DNA of 64,000 nucleotides. Source: JBAZJI01 sp964596325. Its GTDB lineage: Bacteria; Patescibacteriota; Minisyncoccia; Minisyncoccales; JAGOPM01. Below, in pieces: positions 18,001 to 26,493 of the stretch (its first letter is position 1; each line of letters starts with the position of its first letter). The notes below the pieces were generated by a model that did not search any database, was not told the origin of the DNA, and worked only from the letters and a program-made list of their open reading frames with translations. The stretch covers positions 97,354 to 161,353 of the forward strand of contig CAZQSQ010000001.1 in assembly GCA_964596325.1 (NCBI GenBank). Reading direction: 5' to 3'. A program made the position numbers and the translations under genes.

Positions 18001-21000
18001 TTCTTTCCGTCGGCGCAGCGAATATCGCTAAAGCTGGCCGTCATATGCAAGCTGGGCAGATTTGCACAATCCTTACTGCAATTAGCCGCAGTTTCTCCTT
18101 TGGCCGTATCACAAGTGCCATTACCACAGCAATGCTTAACCCTCATGCTCAAAGGCAAGAAAGCCGTACCGCCAACCACGGTTCTACCGGTATCAGAAGT
18201 AAATGTTTGCACCGTATATTTGCCAAAACTGAAAGTGAATGGGTTGGAAGTCAAAATGCTTGGTGTTGTCGGAATAGTGTAATTGGGCAGCCTGACATTG
18301 ATGGTTTCGCCCGAAGCAACGCTAATACCGGAAATTGTAATGGAATATCCCGGGGTCTGAGTATTAATATTCCAGAATGCCGGCGCCGTAGTCCTAACGA
18401 TTCTGCCGTTTTGCATATAAAGCACGTCCATTGAAACATTCTGGCCGAAAATCGGCTTGCCGTTGAATGGGACAAACTTCATCAAAATTTTGACGCACCT
18501 GCCAGTCGCTTCACTGCCTAGCGGAACCTTGCAATTAGTTGAAAGGTTCATACCTGAGGCCACTTGGCATTCGCCAGTAGTTTTGCAATCAGCCGGTGTA
18601 GTGAAATTAGAGCTCAGCCCTCCCTCATTATTGGCATCGACCTCGTATAAATATTTAGTATTGAGAGCCAAATCGCTGAATCTGGCCGTGTATTGGGCCG
18701 GATTGCCAATCGTTTCGCCGGCTCGCTTTGTAGCGATTTTCCGGCCTTGCGCATCAAAAAGCGTAACATTAACGACTGCATTATCAAGAGTGTATTTACC
18801 CATGGTTAAAACATCGCAATAAATATCCACCCCGGGCTTTTCGGTTATATCAATGCAGTGATTCTGCACAGTGCACTTGGAAAATGCCATAGGACCCTTG
18901 CTCCCGCACTGCTGATTGGCTGTTATGGAATTGCCTCCGCAGTAGAGACCATCTTTGCAATTACCCACCCCTGCTTCGTCTTCACAAGCTTTTTTGTAGA
19001 CATTGGGCATTTGCACGCACTTTTGGGCAGCGTCACAATAAGAATAATTGGATCTTCCGACGCACTTAGAATCCTTGTCGTAGTTGGAAGTACCCCCGCA
19101 ATATAAGCCATCTTTGCAGTTGCCCGCGCCTGCTTCGTCTTCGCAGGCTTTTTTGTAAACGTTAGACATCTGTATACAGCTGCCTAAAGAATTGCAATAC
19201 GAGTAATTTCCCTTTTGCTCCTGTCTGCAAATTCCATTCGGAGAAACGGCTGATCCGCCGCAATAAGCCACGGGCATGCAATTACCCACCCCTGCCTCAT
19301 CTTCGCAGGCTTTTTTGTAGACATTGGGCATATTGATGCAACTGCCTTGAGCGTTGCAATAAGAATAGCTTCCCCTTTGGGCGCAATTTTCAAATTCCAC
19401 TGGGGAAGAAATATATCTTCGCCCAAGCACATTGCCTAAGACCGAGCTACCCGGCTCGTAAAATATTTGGCCGGGGGCACGACAGAAGTCACTGGTGCAT
19501 TTTACCTTATAAATAACAGTCTTTGCCGCGCTATCGTTAGTCAATATTCCGATATTTTGCGCAATAATCGTATCTTGGCCGCTGGGAATCAAAGTGGCTC
19601 CGCTTGGCGCGGCGCCATCATAAGCGATGCTGCGCCCGCCATAAAGGACAAAATTGGAAATTAATCCAGTGCCCTTTGTTTGCCCTTGGCAAATGGAATC
19701 CTCGCCCTCGCAAACAAATGATAATTTAACATCAGCCGTACAATCACCGGTTTTTGTGGCATCAACATTAACCACCACTCCTCCGGGGACGCGGCACTCT
19801 TTATTGCAAGAACCGTTAGTGTAGCATTTATTGCCGTCAGGAAGCTTGCCAGTTGCCTTGCACGAATTAATTGCACTTAAATCATAAACCTGCGTGCACT
19901 TCGGGCCGCAAGCAAAATATCCCGTGCATTTACTATTAGCATCGGCGAAACTTGTGCCTCCGCAATAAGAACCATCTTTGCAGTTGCCAGCGCCCGCTTC
20001 GTCTTCGCAAGCTTTTTTGTAGACGTTATTCATGGCAAGGCATTTGCCATAAGCATCGCAGTAGGAATAGTTGCCTAGGGAAGCGCAACCAGCGCAAAGA
20101 TTGCGCGGATCAATAGTAATCGTGGCATTGTCCGGCCCGTATTCAGCCTTAAATGTATAAGTCCGAGTAAAGTCTTTTATATCGGTAATATAAACTTTGG
20201 CTTGGCCTTGGTAATCGGTCGGAATGTTTGTCGGATAATACGACGGATTATCTGGCATGGAAATTTTCACGTAACCACCGCCAACCGGCTGAGTTCCTTT
20301 GGTCAGAGTAATGACATACCAGCCCTCAAATTTGCACCGCGTACACTTTTCGGCAAAAGCCGGATCGCGGGTAATCTTTACGGAATATCCTCCGCCGCAT
20401 CTTAAATCCTTATCAGAAGAACTTCCGCCGCAGTATAAACCATTGATGCAATTTCCCTTGCCCGCTTCGTCTTCGCAGGCAATCTTATAAACTCCGGGCA
20501 TAGAAATGCATTTCCCGGTCGAAGCGCAGTATGAATAATCACCTTTTTGCTCGCCGGAACATTGCGCATTGGCGTCAACCGCATTTGTTTTAGAGCAATA
20601 TTGCCCGGGCCAACAAGTGCCATGCTCGTTTCTGCAAAGACTCTCGCGGATGGTTGCGCTCTTGCATTGGGTTTTACCCAAAGACGCATCGTATTGGCAC
20701 CAAGATAATAATTTAGGAGACTCGCAAGCCGCGTTCATATCATACTGGCTCGTGCCGCCGCAATATAAACCTGTTTTACAATTGCCCACGCCTGCCTCGT
20801 CTTCACAAGCTTTTTTCAAAACATTGGACATGGGGACACAGGTACCGTTAACACTACAGTAAGAATAATTGGCCTTTTGGGCGCACATTGAACTGGCAGT
20901 ATAAGAAGTGCCGCCACAGTACAAACCGTCCTTACAATTACCCACGCCTGCTTCGTCCTCACAAGCCTTCTTTACGACGTTAGACATCTGTACACAAGCG

Positions 21001-23819
21001 CCACTAATGTTGCAATAAGAATAATTGGCTTTCTGAACACACATCGAACTGGCAGTATAAGAGGTGCCACCACAGTATAAGCCGTCTTTACAATTACCCA
21101 CACCAGCTTCATCTTCACAAGCCTTCTTTACGACATTAGACATTGGGACGCAGCCGCCAGCAGTATTGCAATAGGAATAATTTCCTCTTTGAGCGCATTT
21201 AGAATCCTTGTCGTAGTAAGAGGTGCCGCCGCAGTACTTCCCGATATAACATATACCGTGTTCATCCCGGCACGTGCCTTCAGCTATATAGGCAGTTTGG
21301 CAAATACCGCTAACGCACCAAGACATATCCTTTTTAACAACACATTTGGAATCCTTATCATAGTTGGAGGTGCCGCCGCAATATAAACCTGTTTTGCAAT
21401 TACCCACGCCCGCTTCGTCTTCGCAGGCAGCTTTCAAGACATTGGGCATCTGCACGCAAGTGCCCAAAGAACTGCAATAGGAGTAATTGGCTTTTTGGGC
21501 GCACATTGAGCTGGCGGTATAAGAGGTGCCACCACAGTATAAGCCGTCTTTACAATTGCCTACGCCTGCTTCGTCCTCACAGGCGGCCTTGGCAACATTT
21601 TGCATCGGAATACAAGCTCCGCTGGCACTACAATATGAATAGTTTCCTTTCTGGACGCATTTGGAGTTTTTATCGTAGTAGGAAGTGCCGCCGCAATATT
21701 TTCCTAAGATACAGGAACCATGTTCATCCCGACAAGTGCCTTCGGCCAGATAGGCGGTTTGGCAAATACCATTGGCATCACACCAAGAAAGATCTTTTTT
21801 GATAGCACACCTGGAATCCTTATCGTAGTAAGAGGTGCCGCCGCAGTATTTTCCGGCATAGCATGTGCCATACTCGTCGCGGCAAGCCTGTTCACCTATA
21901 AAAGATGTTTTGCAAATTCCCGAAACATCACACCAAGACATATCTTTTGCGCAGGCATTCTGGCAAGTAGAATCGTTTGCATAACAAATTTGATTCGCAC
22001 TTGAAAGACCATTGCTCGCGCACAATAACTTGTCGTTTAAGCTCGTAATCGGCTGGCAACCGCTTGTATTGGAGCACCCGTAATACTTATTGCAATCCGA
22101 CGGGCAGTTAGTTTGAGTCTCTCCAGCATCGCAAATGCCATCCCGATCGCATGTCGTCGGCTTTTTGCAGGTATTAGCGCAAGTAGAATCGTTTTTATAA
22201 CAAGTACGACCGGTGCAAGAAGCTAAAGCAATCTTATCGCAATATTGGCCATTACCATCGGCATAATTATAACAAGAATAATAAGTGTCCGTGGGCGGGG
22301 CCTCTTTGCAATTAGCGCAAACAGTTCTCGGATCAATAGTGGCCTGAGCCGTAGCTGTGCCGTAATCCACCTTAACCGTATAAGTAGTTGTCAAACTCGC
22401 CAAATTGGTAATCGTAATAGTATAAGTGCCATCGGAGGCAGTTTTTACCTCATAAGAAGAACCGCTAGGTGTTGTCACGGTCACATAACCGCTCAGCGGA
22501 TTACTACTACCGTCCTTTAAGGTAATTTTGAATTGGCCGGAATAATTGCAGTTCGGATAAGTGCCGCAGGTAGGTGTGCCAACAGCAGTAATGGAAAGGC
22601 TCGGGCCCGCCGCTTGCGGAGTATTAAATTTCCCAGCCGAAGAAAGCGTGACCTTGCCAGTGCTAATTTCCTTAACTACAAAATAAACTTCATAAGAAGT
22701 GCCGGCCACAAGGTTGCTACCGTCACTTTGATAAGTGTAAGAAGTTCCGGATTTCTTCGTTGAGTCAAGATCAATAGTTTTTCCACCGCCAATAACCCTA
22801 AATAACCCGCTATAATCACTAGTCAAAGCGCTCTTGGCGCCAGTACTATCTTCCAGCCAAGCATCAGCCTCAAAATGAGCGGATGTTTTGGTGATATTGG
22901 AAATAGAAGGCGTCGTAACTTTGACCGACTTACTCGCAGTTGAGCAAGTAGAGATAGTCGTAATAATCGTATCAGTTCCCGCATTGCCCTCTGTTCCGGA
23001 ATTATTAGTAGCATAGGCTCTAAACTTATAAGTGGAGGCCTTTTGCAGCCCTTTAATGGTCGCGCAGCAGTCCTTAGCTACACTGTCATAAGTGCCAGTA
23101 TAAGATACGCCGCCAAAAACAATCTTGCAGGAACTTATGGATCCGCCGTTACCCGTATCAGTGATATAGCCGCAAACCTCTACACTATCCACCTTGCCAG
23201 TCTGGGTATTGCAAGTGCCAAGCGCATTGGAGTAGGACTTGTTTTTGACAAGCGGGGCGCCACAGATACGAAAAGGCCTAGAGTAAATATTGGCCACATC
23301 GGAAGGCTGGGCGGCACAAATTTCAGTCCTGGAAAAAGCGACCCAAATCTTGCACACATAGCCGGCATAATTGTTTATACTCCAATTATAAGATAAACTG
23401 GTGGCCGTCCCCAATTTTTGGCAACTGCCTATTTGCCCGGAATAAGACCCATCACCATAATAAGTCAAATAACTTTCGGTCGAGTCCCAAAAAGAGGAGC
23501 CGGGCACGCAAGTATACCAAACGTTGGCTGCTTTAAGTGTGTAGCCTGCCGAATCTTTAAGGGGATTGGTAAAGCTGACTGCCACGCCTCTTCCACCCGA
23601 AGTCGGAATAGGCACGCAACCAGAGCTCATTAAGCTCTTATTAGTACTGGCCGTATTAACAGCCGAGTCAACCATATTGGATTGCCCGATATTAAATCCC
23701 TTGAATCCGGATTTCAGGGTTGAGTCGACTCCCCCGAAACCAAGCGCAGTTTGTGGTAAAACCCACAACGCAACAATCAGCAAAGTTATCTTTGCTATTT
23801 GCTTAAAAATATTTTGCAT
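15039..23819 (-). CDS. Giant secreted Cys-rich repeat protein, 2926 aa
   Basis: A signal peptide (about residues 8-28) leads into a domain that resembles the N-terminus of the neighbouring 718-residue protein (AGYVCKIWV ... RPFRICG). Fibronectin-like beta domains follow. There are then 14 copies of a roughly 52-residue module: ten in tandem, one alone and three in tandem. Most read NYSYC ... ACEDEAG.GNC..GLYCGGTS ... C; a subset read SWC ... CRDEHG. Interspersed are about three six-Cys modules like those of the 33-37 kb protein, two GICDAGETQTNCPSDC-type motifs and many Ig-like stretches. No C-terminal anchor or sorting signal is visible. It is probably an extracellular, disulfide-stabilised filament or adhesin; the function is inferred from architecture only. 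Confidence 0.9.
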   Translation of the reverse strand: MQNIFKQIAKITLLIVALWVLPQTALGFGGVDSTLKSGFKGFNIGQSNMVDSAVNTASTNKSLMSSGCVPIPTSGGRGVAVSFTNPLKDSAGYTLKAANVWYTCVPGSSFWDSTESYLTYYGDGSYSGQIGSCQKLGTATSLSYNWSINNYAGYVCKIWVAFSRTEICAAQPSDVANIYSRPFRICGAPLVKNKSYSNALGTCNTQTGKVDSVEVCGYITDTGNGGSISSCKIVFGGVSYTGTYDSVAKDCCATIKGLQKASTYKFRAYATNNSGTEGNAGTDTIITTISTCSTASKSVKVTTPSISNITKTSAHFEADAWLEDSTGAKSALTSDYSGLFRVIGGGKTIDLDSTKKSGTSYTYQSDGSNLVAGTSYEVYFVVKEISTGKVTLSSAGKFNTPQAAGPSLSITAVGTPTCGTYPNCNYSGQFKITLKDGSSNPLSGYVTVTTPSGSSYEVKTASDGTYTITITNLASLTTTYTVKVDYGTATAQATIDPRTVCANCKEAPPTDTYYSCYNYADGNGQYCDKIALASCTGRTCYKNDSTCANTCKKPTTCDRDGICDAGETQTNCPSDCNKYYGCSNTSGCQPITSLNDKLLCASNGLSSANQICYANDSTCQNACAKDMSWCDVSGICKTSFIGEQACRDEYGTCYAGKYCGGTSYYDKDSRCAIKKDLSWCDANGICQTAYLAEGTCRDEHGSCILGKYCGGTSYYDKNSKCVQKGNYSYCSASGACIPMQNVAKAACEDEAGVGNCKDGLYCGGTSYTASSMCAQKANYSYCSSLGTCVQMPNVLKAACEDEAGVGNCKTGLYCGGTSNYDKDSKCVVKKDMSWCVSGICQTAYIAEGTCRDEHGICYIGKYCGGTSYYDKDSKCAQRGNYSYCNTAGGCVPMSNVVKKACEDEAGVGNCKDGLYCGGTSYTASSMCVQKANYSYCNISGACVQMSNVVKKACEDEAGVGNCKDGLYCGGTSYTASSMCAQKANYSYCSVNGTCVPMSNVLKKACEDEAGVGNCKTGLYCGGTSQYDMNAACESPKLLSWCQYDASLGKTQCKSATIRESLCRNEHGTCWPGQYCSKTNAVDANAQCSGEQKGDYSYCASTGKCISMPGVYKIACEDEAGKGNCINGLYCGGSSSDKDLRCGGGYSVKITRDPAFAEKCTRCKFEGWYVITLTKGTQPVGGGYVKISMPDNPSYYPTNIPTDYQGQAKVYITDIKDFTRTYTFKAEYGPDNATITIDPRNLCAGCASLGNYSYCDAYGKCLAMNNVYKKACEDEAGAGNCKDGSYCGGTSFADANSKCTGYFACGPKCTQVYDLSAINSCKATGKLPDGNKCYTNGSCNKECRVPGGVVVNVDATKTGDCTADVKLSFVCEGEDSICQGQTKGTGLISNFVLYGGRSIAYDGAAPSGATLIPSGQDTIIAQNIGILTNDSAAKTVIYKVKCTSDFCRAPGQIFYEPGSSVLGNVLGRRYISSPVEFENCAQRGSYSYCNAQGSCINMPNVYKKACEDEAGVGNCMPVAYCGGSAVSPNGICRQEQKGNYSYCNSLGSCIQMSNVYKKACEDEAGAGNCKDGLYCGGTSNYDKDSKCVGRSNYSYCDAAQKCVQMPNVYKKACEDEAGVGNCKDGLYCGGNSITANQQCGSKGPMAFSKCTVQNHCIDITEKPGVDIYCDVLTMGKYTLDNAVVNVTLFDAQGRKIATKRAGETIGNPAQYTARFSDLALNTKYLYEVDANNEGGLSSNFTTPADCKTTGECQVASGMNLSTNCKVPLGSEATGRCVKILMKFVPFNGKPIFGQNVSMDVLYMQNGRIVRTTAPAFWNINTQTPGYSITISGISVASGETINVRLPNYTIPTTPSILTSNPFTFSFGKYTVQTFTSDTGRTVVGGTAFLPLSMRVKHCCGNGTCDTAKGETAANCSKDCANLPSLHMTASFSDIRCADGKNFSTKVNVNLKEAAIAEKFVSGAKISYAIPGTIFSDFVEISSPTDSLGNTWISMSAPITTYTGKEIQFKYNNAQTNLSFAAIEEACKNWQGDYTIKAWMTDVKCLDTQTGKYQANIKAQVFDANGKLVQDAWPEFNLGPSRFQGIEHPTASNGYTSTLLGLINDDVSISIDVSYKNAKVSVNPSIEAKNCLSACVGDFGNEALQVKAIAPATCVNGKLTLTGEVISATGKIKDAWFNVSGFAGRAMEPLHVSQMPTKANPVFTYTGDCSSLKEGQLYFVEAAVQDCKTAVAKGGMQFIPKKEGASVLLKFVDSKINKVSAAGIKPESAEGSITFSITAIGGDAYFPIRASVAPSAYSFSVKTSSGESHPKFDSTIGCDAEIKGDYYLVREGTTKKCAVAFAFTAFKNAFYQATIDYISWNNGQTDLFYQESTLKDSFGTSPLNSQFKTQMIYLNYGAAEAGGKIVRADVVTFGKDDCTQELNISLTCSLKADTCRNASVKLFLNPDVVDTSASGSIVEVPVNDFQDQTIVKYQVKVKKNSGAILLAGKSSAVASGQTVVQLVNGATNFNAQSCEIIRQCIKEGEAMVVGAGSDLPCCTGLVEFYDSSNVLCEKCGKDGQSPLTGAGKCCEGFELKNDVCVKKVDLSTCIKEGEVVKANQTCCEKLAPISQGMTGIKKCTNTCGRGDDDNIWQQIDGFKVSQRCYNKTSYFVEYNPVCNEYAVSITGSNLDNGKAAQTSFKSEEEADKKAKEVLNGWASNPNYRSASNCECYKGVGIFYTYQPVGFGAYYSLKLREGVGRFSFDREHSQLNYLKKNIIDAMPEKFENNQCGAGMETKSDCGCSKGCSQVCGKVLSSAGSYDYQTFDDKCQMEAAKYILSNEGPCLEAGGLRVMIKSATSGDGGSKMQAQIIGAKAGTAANYKPQFILYPCDNKAIAIEMGRAGTKVDSKGIYSFNPDYLFLKNSGFCVGARIYVNGKPVDSANPIPFK
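20397..21944 (-). repeat. Ten tandem ~155-bp coding repeats in the giant gene
   Basis: Ten in-frame units of about 52 codons. Two subtypes alternate irregularly: SWC/CRDEHG (units 1, 2, 5, 9) and SYC/ACEDEAG (units 3, 4, 6, 7, 8, 10). Units 3, 6 and 7 are nearly identical, which implies recent duplication or gene conversion. Further copies lie near 19911-20075 (one) and 18900-19380 (three). Confidence 0.85.
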
Positions 23820-23891
23820 ATTTAATTTTAATGTATTGATTTTTATTATAAGGCTATATATTTATTTTCCCCAAAATTATTATCCACAATG

Positions 23892-26048
23892 TTATTTGAC
23901 GTTTGCAAAAATTATTGTCGGAAGGCTTCTCAAGTTGGCATTGGTATATCCGTTGCTTCCCGTATACACTTGCCCATTGCGATAAACAAAGGAGGATCCG
24001 CCGCCATCCATATCAAAAGCATCGGTTATTCCGATCTTTTTTAAGAAGGGAACCAATAAATAGGGGTAAGTTTCCGTAGAGACATAAATAAAATAAGCCG
24101 TATTTTTGTTGCGATTTATTCCAAATACCGAGCGCGGCGCCGGATACCCAAGTGCATCAGTATTAATCAAGCCATCGGCCGAGCTGGGATTATTGGAGCT
24201 TAAAACCGTTTGACCATTTTTCAACAAGGTCGGCTGGCCGCTAAAAATATATTTGCAGGTTTTCCATCTAGCCAAATTCGCCTCATTGTATTGAGCGGGA
24301 TTCCATTGTAAAGAAACCGGCATGCCAACCCTTAAACACCCTTTGCTGTCTTTGGAACAATCCGTTTTGGAAGAATATCTCCCGCTGAAAGCCATGGCAT
24401 AGCCACCCTTGGGAATTGAGCAGGGACCGACTTTGACAGCCGTAATTTTTCCATTAGCAACCGAAATGCAGGTGTGCCTTACATTTGAAGGTGTGGCATT
24501 ACCCCATTCCTCGGTGTAAACATTCACATCATTTGACCCCAGTTGCGCATTAACATCAGAGGCGCCAATATTATTTTTACTTGCTGGGAAATTAGGAGAA
24601 TTAATTTTCAGGTCCAAAGAAACCCGGAGTCTGGCAATTTCAAATGTTCCATCCTGATGCATACAAAATGCACTGCCGCCACGGTAATAACGAATAAGCT
24701 TCCCATTGCGAGCAAAGGTGCCATCCGGCAACAAATAATAATCCGAGCGGAAATTATTATTAAAAAATAATCCGGTCATGCCTGCGTCCACGCCGGCATT
24801 GCGGGCGACTGTCCCTGGAGCCGCCCCCTTAAAGAGCCTATTCTCCACAAGCCACAAGCCAATTTCGGCACTTGCCTTGTCGGAATTATCTATAACTACA
24901 TATCTTCCCGAGAGCCCATTCTCGTCAATGTTTTTGAAAGTAATTACATTGGCTGGTTTTGATGGAATATTTTTTCCAGTAGTGCAGTCGTCAATCTTGC
25001 CCTGATCCGAACCCTTGGAAACCTTCCCTGTCTTGTCCTGCAGCCTTATTTCAAAGCAATACCTAGCATCGGTGGGCAATCCTTCGGCCACGCCGGACAA
25101 ATTGGCCGAAGCATTCAGCCTGTCCTTTACCCCGAGATACTTATAAAACTTCTCGTTTTGCGGCTGACTGCAAAGATAACCCAGAATCCAAGCCTTGGCC
25201 GGAGTGCCGGAGCCGGGATTTTCGATATTACCCTGCACTGAAATTGTTGTGCCGCTAGCCGAACACTTTATATCTCCAAATTTCACACTTGCGGGTTTCG
25301 GGACTGCCTGTTCTTTGGTAGTCTTTTTAATCTGAACATCAATTAAATATTTGCTTTTCAAAAATAAATTGGGATAGAAAATCTCCACTTTGCCGTTTTG
25401 GCGGAAAATTCTCTTGCCTAAAGAAAAAACTAAACTTGTTTTATCCAAAGGCTTCACGCTCAGCTCCGCCTCCACATCTTGCCCGGCTTTAATGTTACGC
25501 GCATCGGCATTGATTTCTGTCCCGGCCGAGCCACTCCAATAACGAACCACCTCGATTTCCGGTTCCCCGCTGGCGCAAATGTAAAATGGTCGGGTATTCT
25601 CAAAATATTTGTTACTGTTCCGATCCACTAGCCAAACCTTGCATACCTGCCCGGCAAAATCCTCCAAATTAAAATTAAATTCGGGGCTGGTAAAATTTCC
25701 CGGAAAAGAGTAATTAGAGCGGAATAAAACTTTCTCGCTCGCCACATCCCCATTCAAAGCAAAATAGCTGCTATTCACGCAGGCAAGACGAAACTGGATA
25801 TTTTTGAAAGGCAGCGGCTTCTTCAGATTAAACTTTACAAAATTCTGCCCATTATAAGCGCAGCCATCAAGGGCTTTATATTTTGTCGCAGCCGTAGAGA
25901 TGGAAACATCCTTGATTTCATTTCCGATCTGGATTGAAGAGATGTAGTCATTTAAGGTTCCGCTAAAACCCAAAGAGGTTTTTGGGAATACCATAAAACC
26001 AAATATCGCCAACGCGAAAAAAATTTTCGGAATGTTAATCCCCCTCAT
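23892..26048 (-). CDS. Secreted phosphodiester glycosidase-like protein (NAGPA/DUF2233), 718 aa
   Basis: A signal peptide (residues about 8-27, TSLGF) is followed by a domain like the N-terminus of the giant protein just downstream (DFAGQVCKVW ... RPFYICA). Ig-like segments occupy the middle. The C-terminal 280 residues match the NAGPA / phosphodiester glycosidase family: PRSVFGINRNKNTAYFIYV, a hydrophobic helix, then DMDGGGSS at 679-686. In the family this fold removes sugar groups attached through phosphodiester bonds or acts on wall glycopolymers. In this setting a wall or teichoic-acid-type substrate is plausible but not shown. It has a TATAAT promoter and a leader of only about 12 bases. 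Confidence 0.82.
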   Translation of the reverse strand: MRGINIPKIFFALAIFGFMVFPKTSLGFSGTLNDYISSIQIGNEIKDVSISTAATKYKALDGCAYNGQNFVKFNLKKPLPFKNIQFRLACVNSSYFALNGDVASEKVLFRSNYSFPGNFTSPEFNFNLEDFAGQVCKVWLVDRNSNKYFENTRPFYICASGEPEIEVVRYWSGSAGTEINADARNIKAGQDVEAELSVKPLDKTSLVFSLGKRIFRQNGKVEIFYPNLFLKSKYLIDVQIKKTTKEQAVPKPASVKFGDIKCSASGTTISVQGNIENPGSGTPAKAWILGYLCSQPQNEKFYKYLGVKDRLNASANLSGVAEGLPTDARYCFEIRLQDKTGKVSKGSDQGKIDDCTTGKNIPSKPANVITFKNIDENGLSGRYVVIDNSDKASAEIGLWLVENRLFKGAAPGTVARNAGVDAGMTGLFFNNNFRSDYYLLPDGTFARNGKLIRYYRGGSAFCMHQDGTFEIARLRVSLDLKINSPNFPASKNNIGASDVNAQLGSNDVNVYTEEWGNATPSNVRHTCISVANGKITAVKVGPCSIPKGGYAMAFSGRYSSKTDCSKDSKGCLRVGMPVSLQWNPAQYNEANLARWKTCKYIFSGQPTLLKNGQTVLSSNNPSSADGLINTDALGYPAPRSVFGINRNKNTAYFIYVSTETYPYLLVPFLKKIGITDAFDMDGGGSSFVYRNGQVYTGSNGYTNANLRSLPTIIFANVK

Positions 26049-26066
26049 GTATATATATTTGCTTTA

Positions 26067-26095
26067 ATTATAAAGAAATTTTTCCAAGACAACAA
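26067..26095 (-). promoter_or_regulatory. Promoter of the NAGPA-like gene
   Basis: TTGTTG, 17 bases, TATAAT on the minus strand, continuing TATAATTAAAGCAA. The same 14-base run follows the -10 of the promoter at 32967-32995. Confidence 0.65.
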
Positions 26096-26178
26096 ACAAT
26101 TAGCAGTGGAAAACTGTTAAAAATCAACCCCTTAACGGCAACACCTGAAATTTTCCAAGGCTAACTGATTGCCAAAAC

Positions 26179-26206
26179 AAAGAGCCGGGAATACTCGGCT
26201 CTTTTA
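26179..26206 (-). terminator. Terminator after the VWA-protein operon
   Basis: Stem AGAGCCG / CGGCTCT with A/T-rich ends and a T run on the minus strand. It closes the transcript that carries the 1374-residue VWA protein and the 52-residue basic ORF. Confidence 0.75.
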
Positions 26207-26326
26207 TGATTTGAAATTCGGATTTAATTTTCGAATCTTCCCCTTATTTGACACTTGGATTTAATCTTTGTCCCATGTTTTTTATTTGCCATTTGTCCTT
26301 TGACATTTGGATTTGTCCTCTGTCCT
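26207..26326. repeat. Degenerate AT-rich intergenic repeat
   Basis: Short words such as CATTTGGATTTGTCC, CACTTGGATTTAAT and GCCATTTGTCC recur several times within about 110 bases. This is the same style of repeat as at 37030-37090, 40318-40365 and 50098-50212. No gene is seen here. Confidence 0.5.
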
Positions 26327-26485
26327 CTATTTCTTAATATTTCCCCTTTTGGCCAATGATCTCTTGCTCATATGCGATATCCCTTGGCTTTGCCGGGGCG
26401 GTTTAGCAGTCTGCTGATAGCGCGAGTTATTAGAAAATCTTCCCTTAGGGGACAAAGGATGCAATGTTGATGGTATTTTGGCCAT
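26327..26485 (-). CDS. Small basic protein, 52 aa (uncertain)
   Basis: Starts MAKIPSTLHPLSPKGRFS and ends RSLAKRGNIKK. It is very rich in Lys, Arg, Ser and Gln and has no hydrophobic core, so it would be disordered or nucleic-acid binding if made. The ATG lies 9 bases after the stop of the VWA-protein gene and before that operon's terminator. No ribosome binding site is visible. No family is recognised; it may not be translated. Confidence 0.35.
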   Translation of the reverse strand: MAKIPSTLHPLSPKGRFSNNSRYQQTAKPPRQSQGISHMSKRSLAKRGNIKK

Positions 26486-26493
26486 AATAAATA

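Noticed and set aside
18900..21944. Regular spacing of similar sequences that could be mistaken for a CRISPR array
   Set aside because: Units are about 155 bp, in frame, degenerate at third positions and encode a Cys module; there are no short exact repeats with unique spacers and no cas genes.
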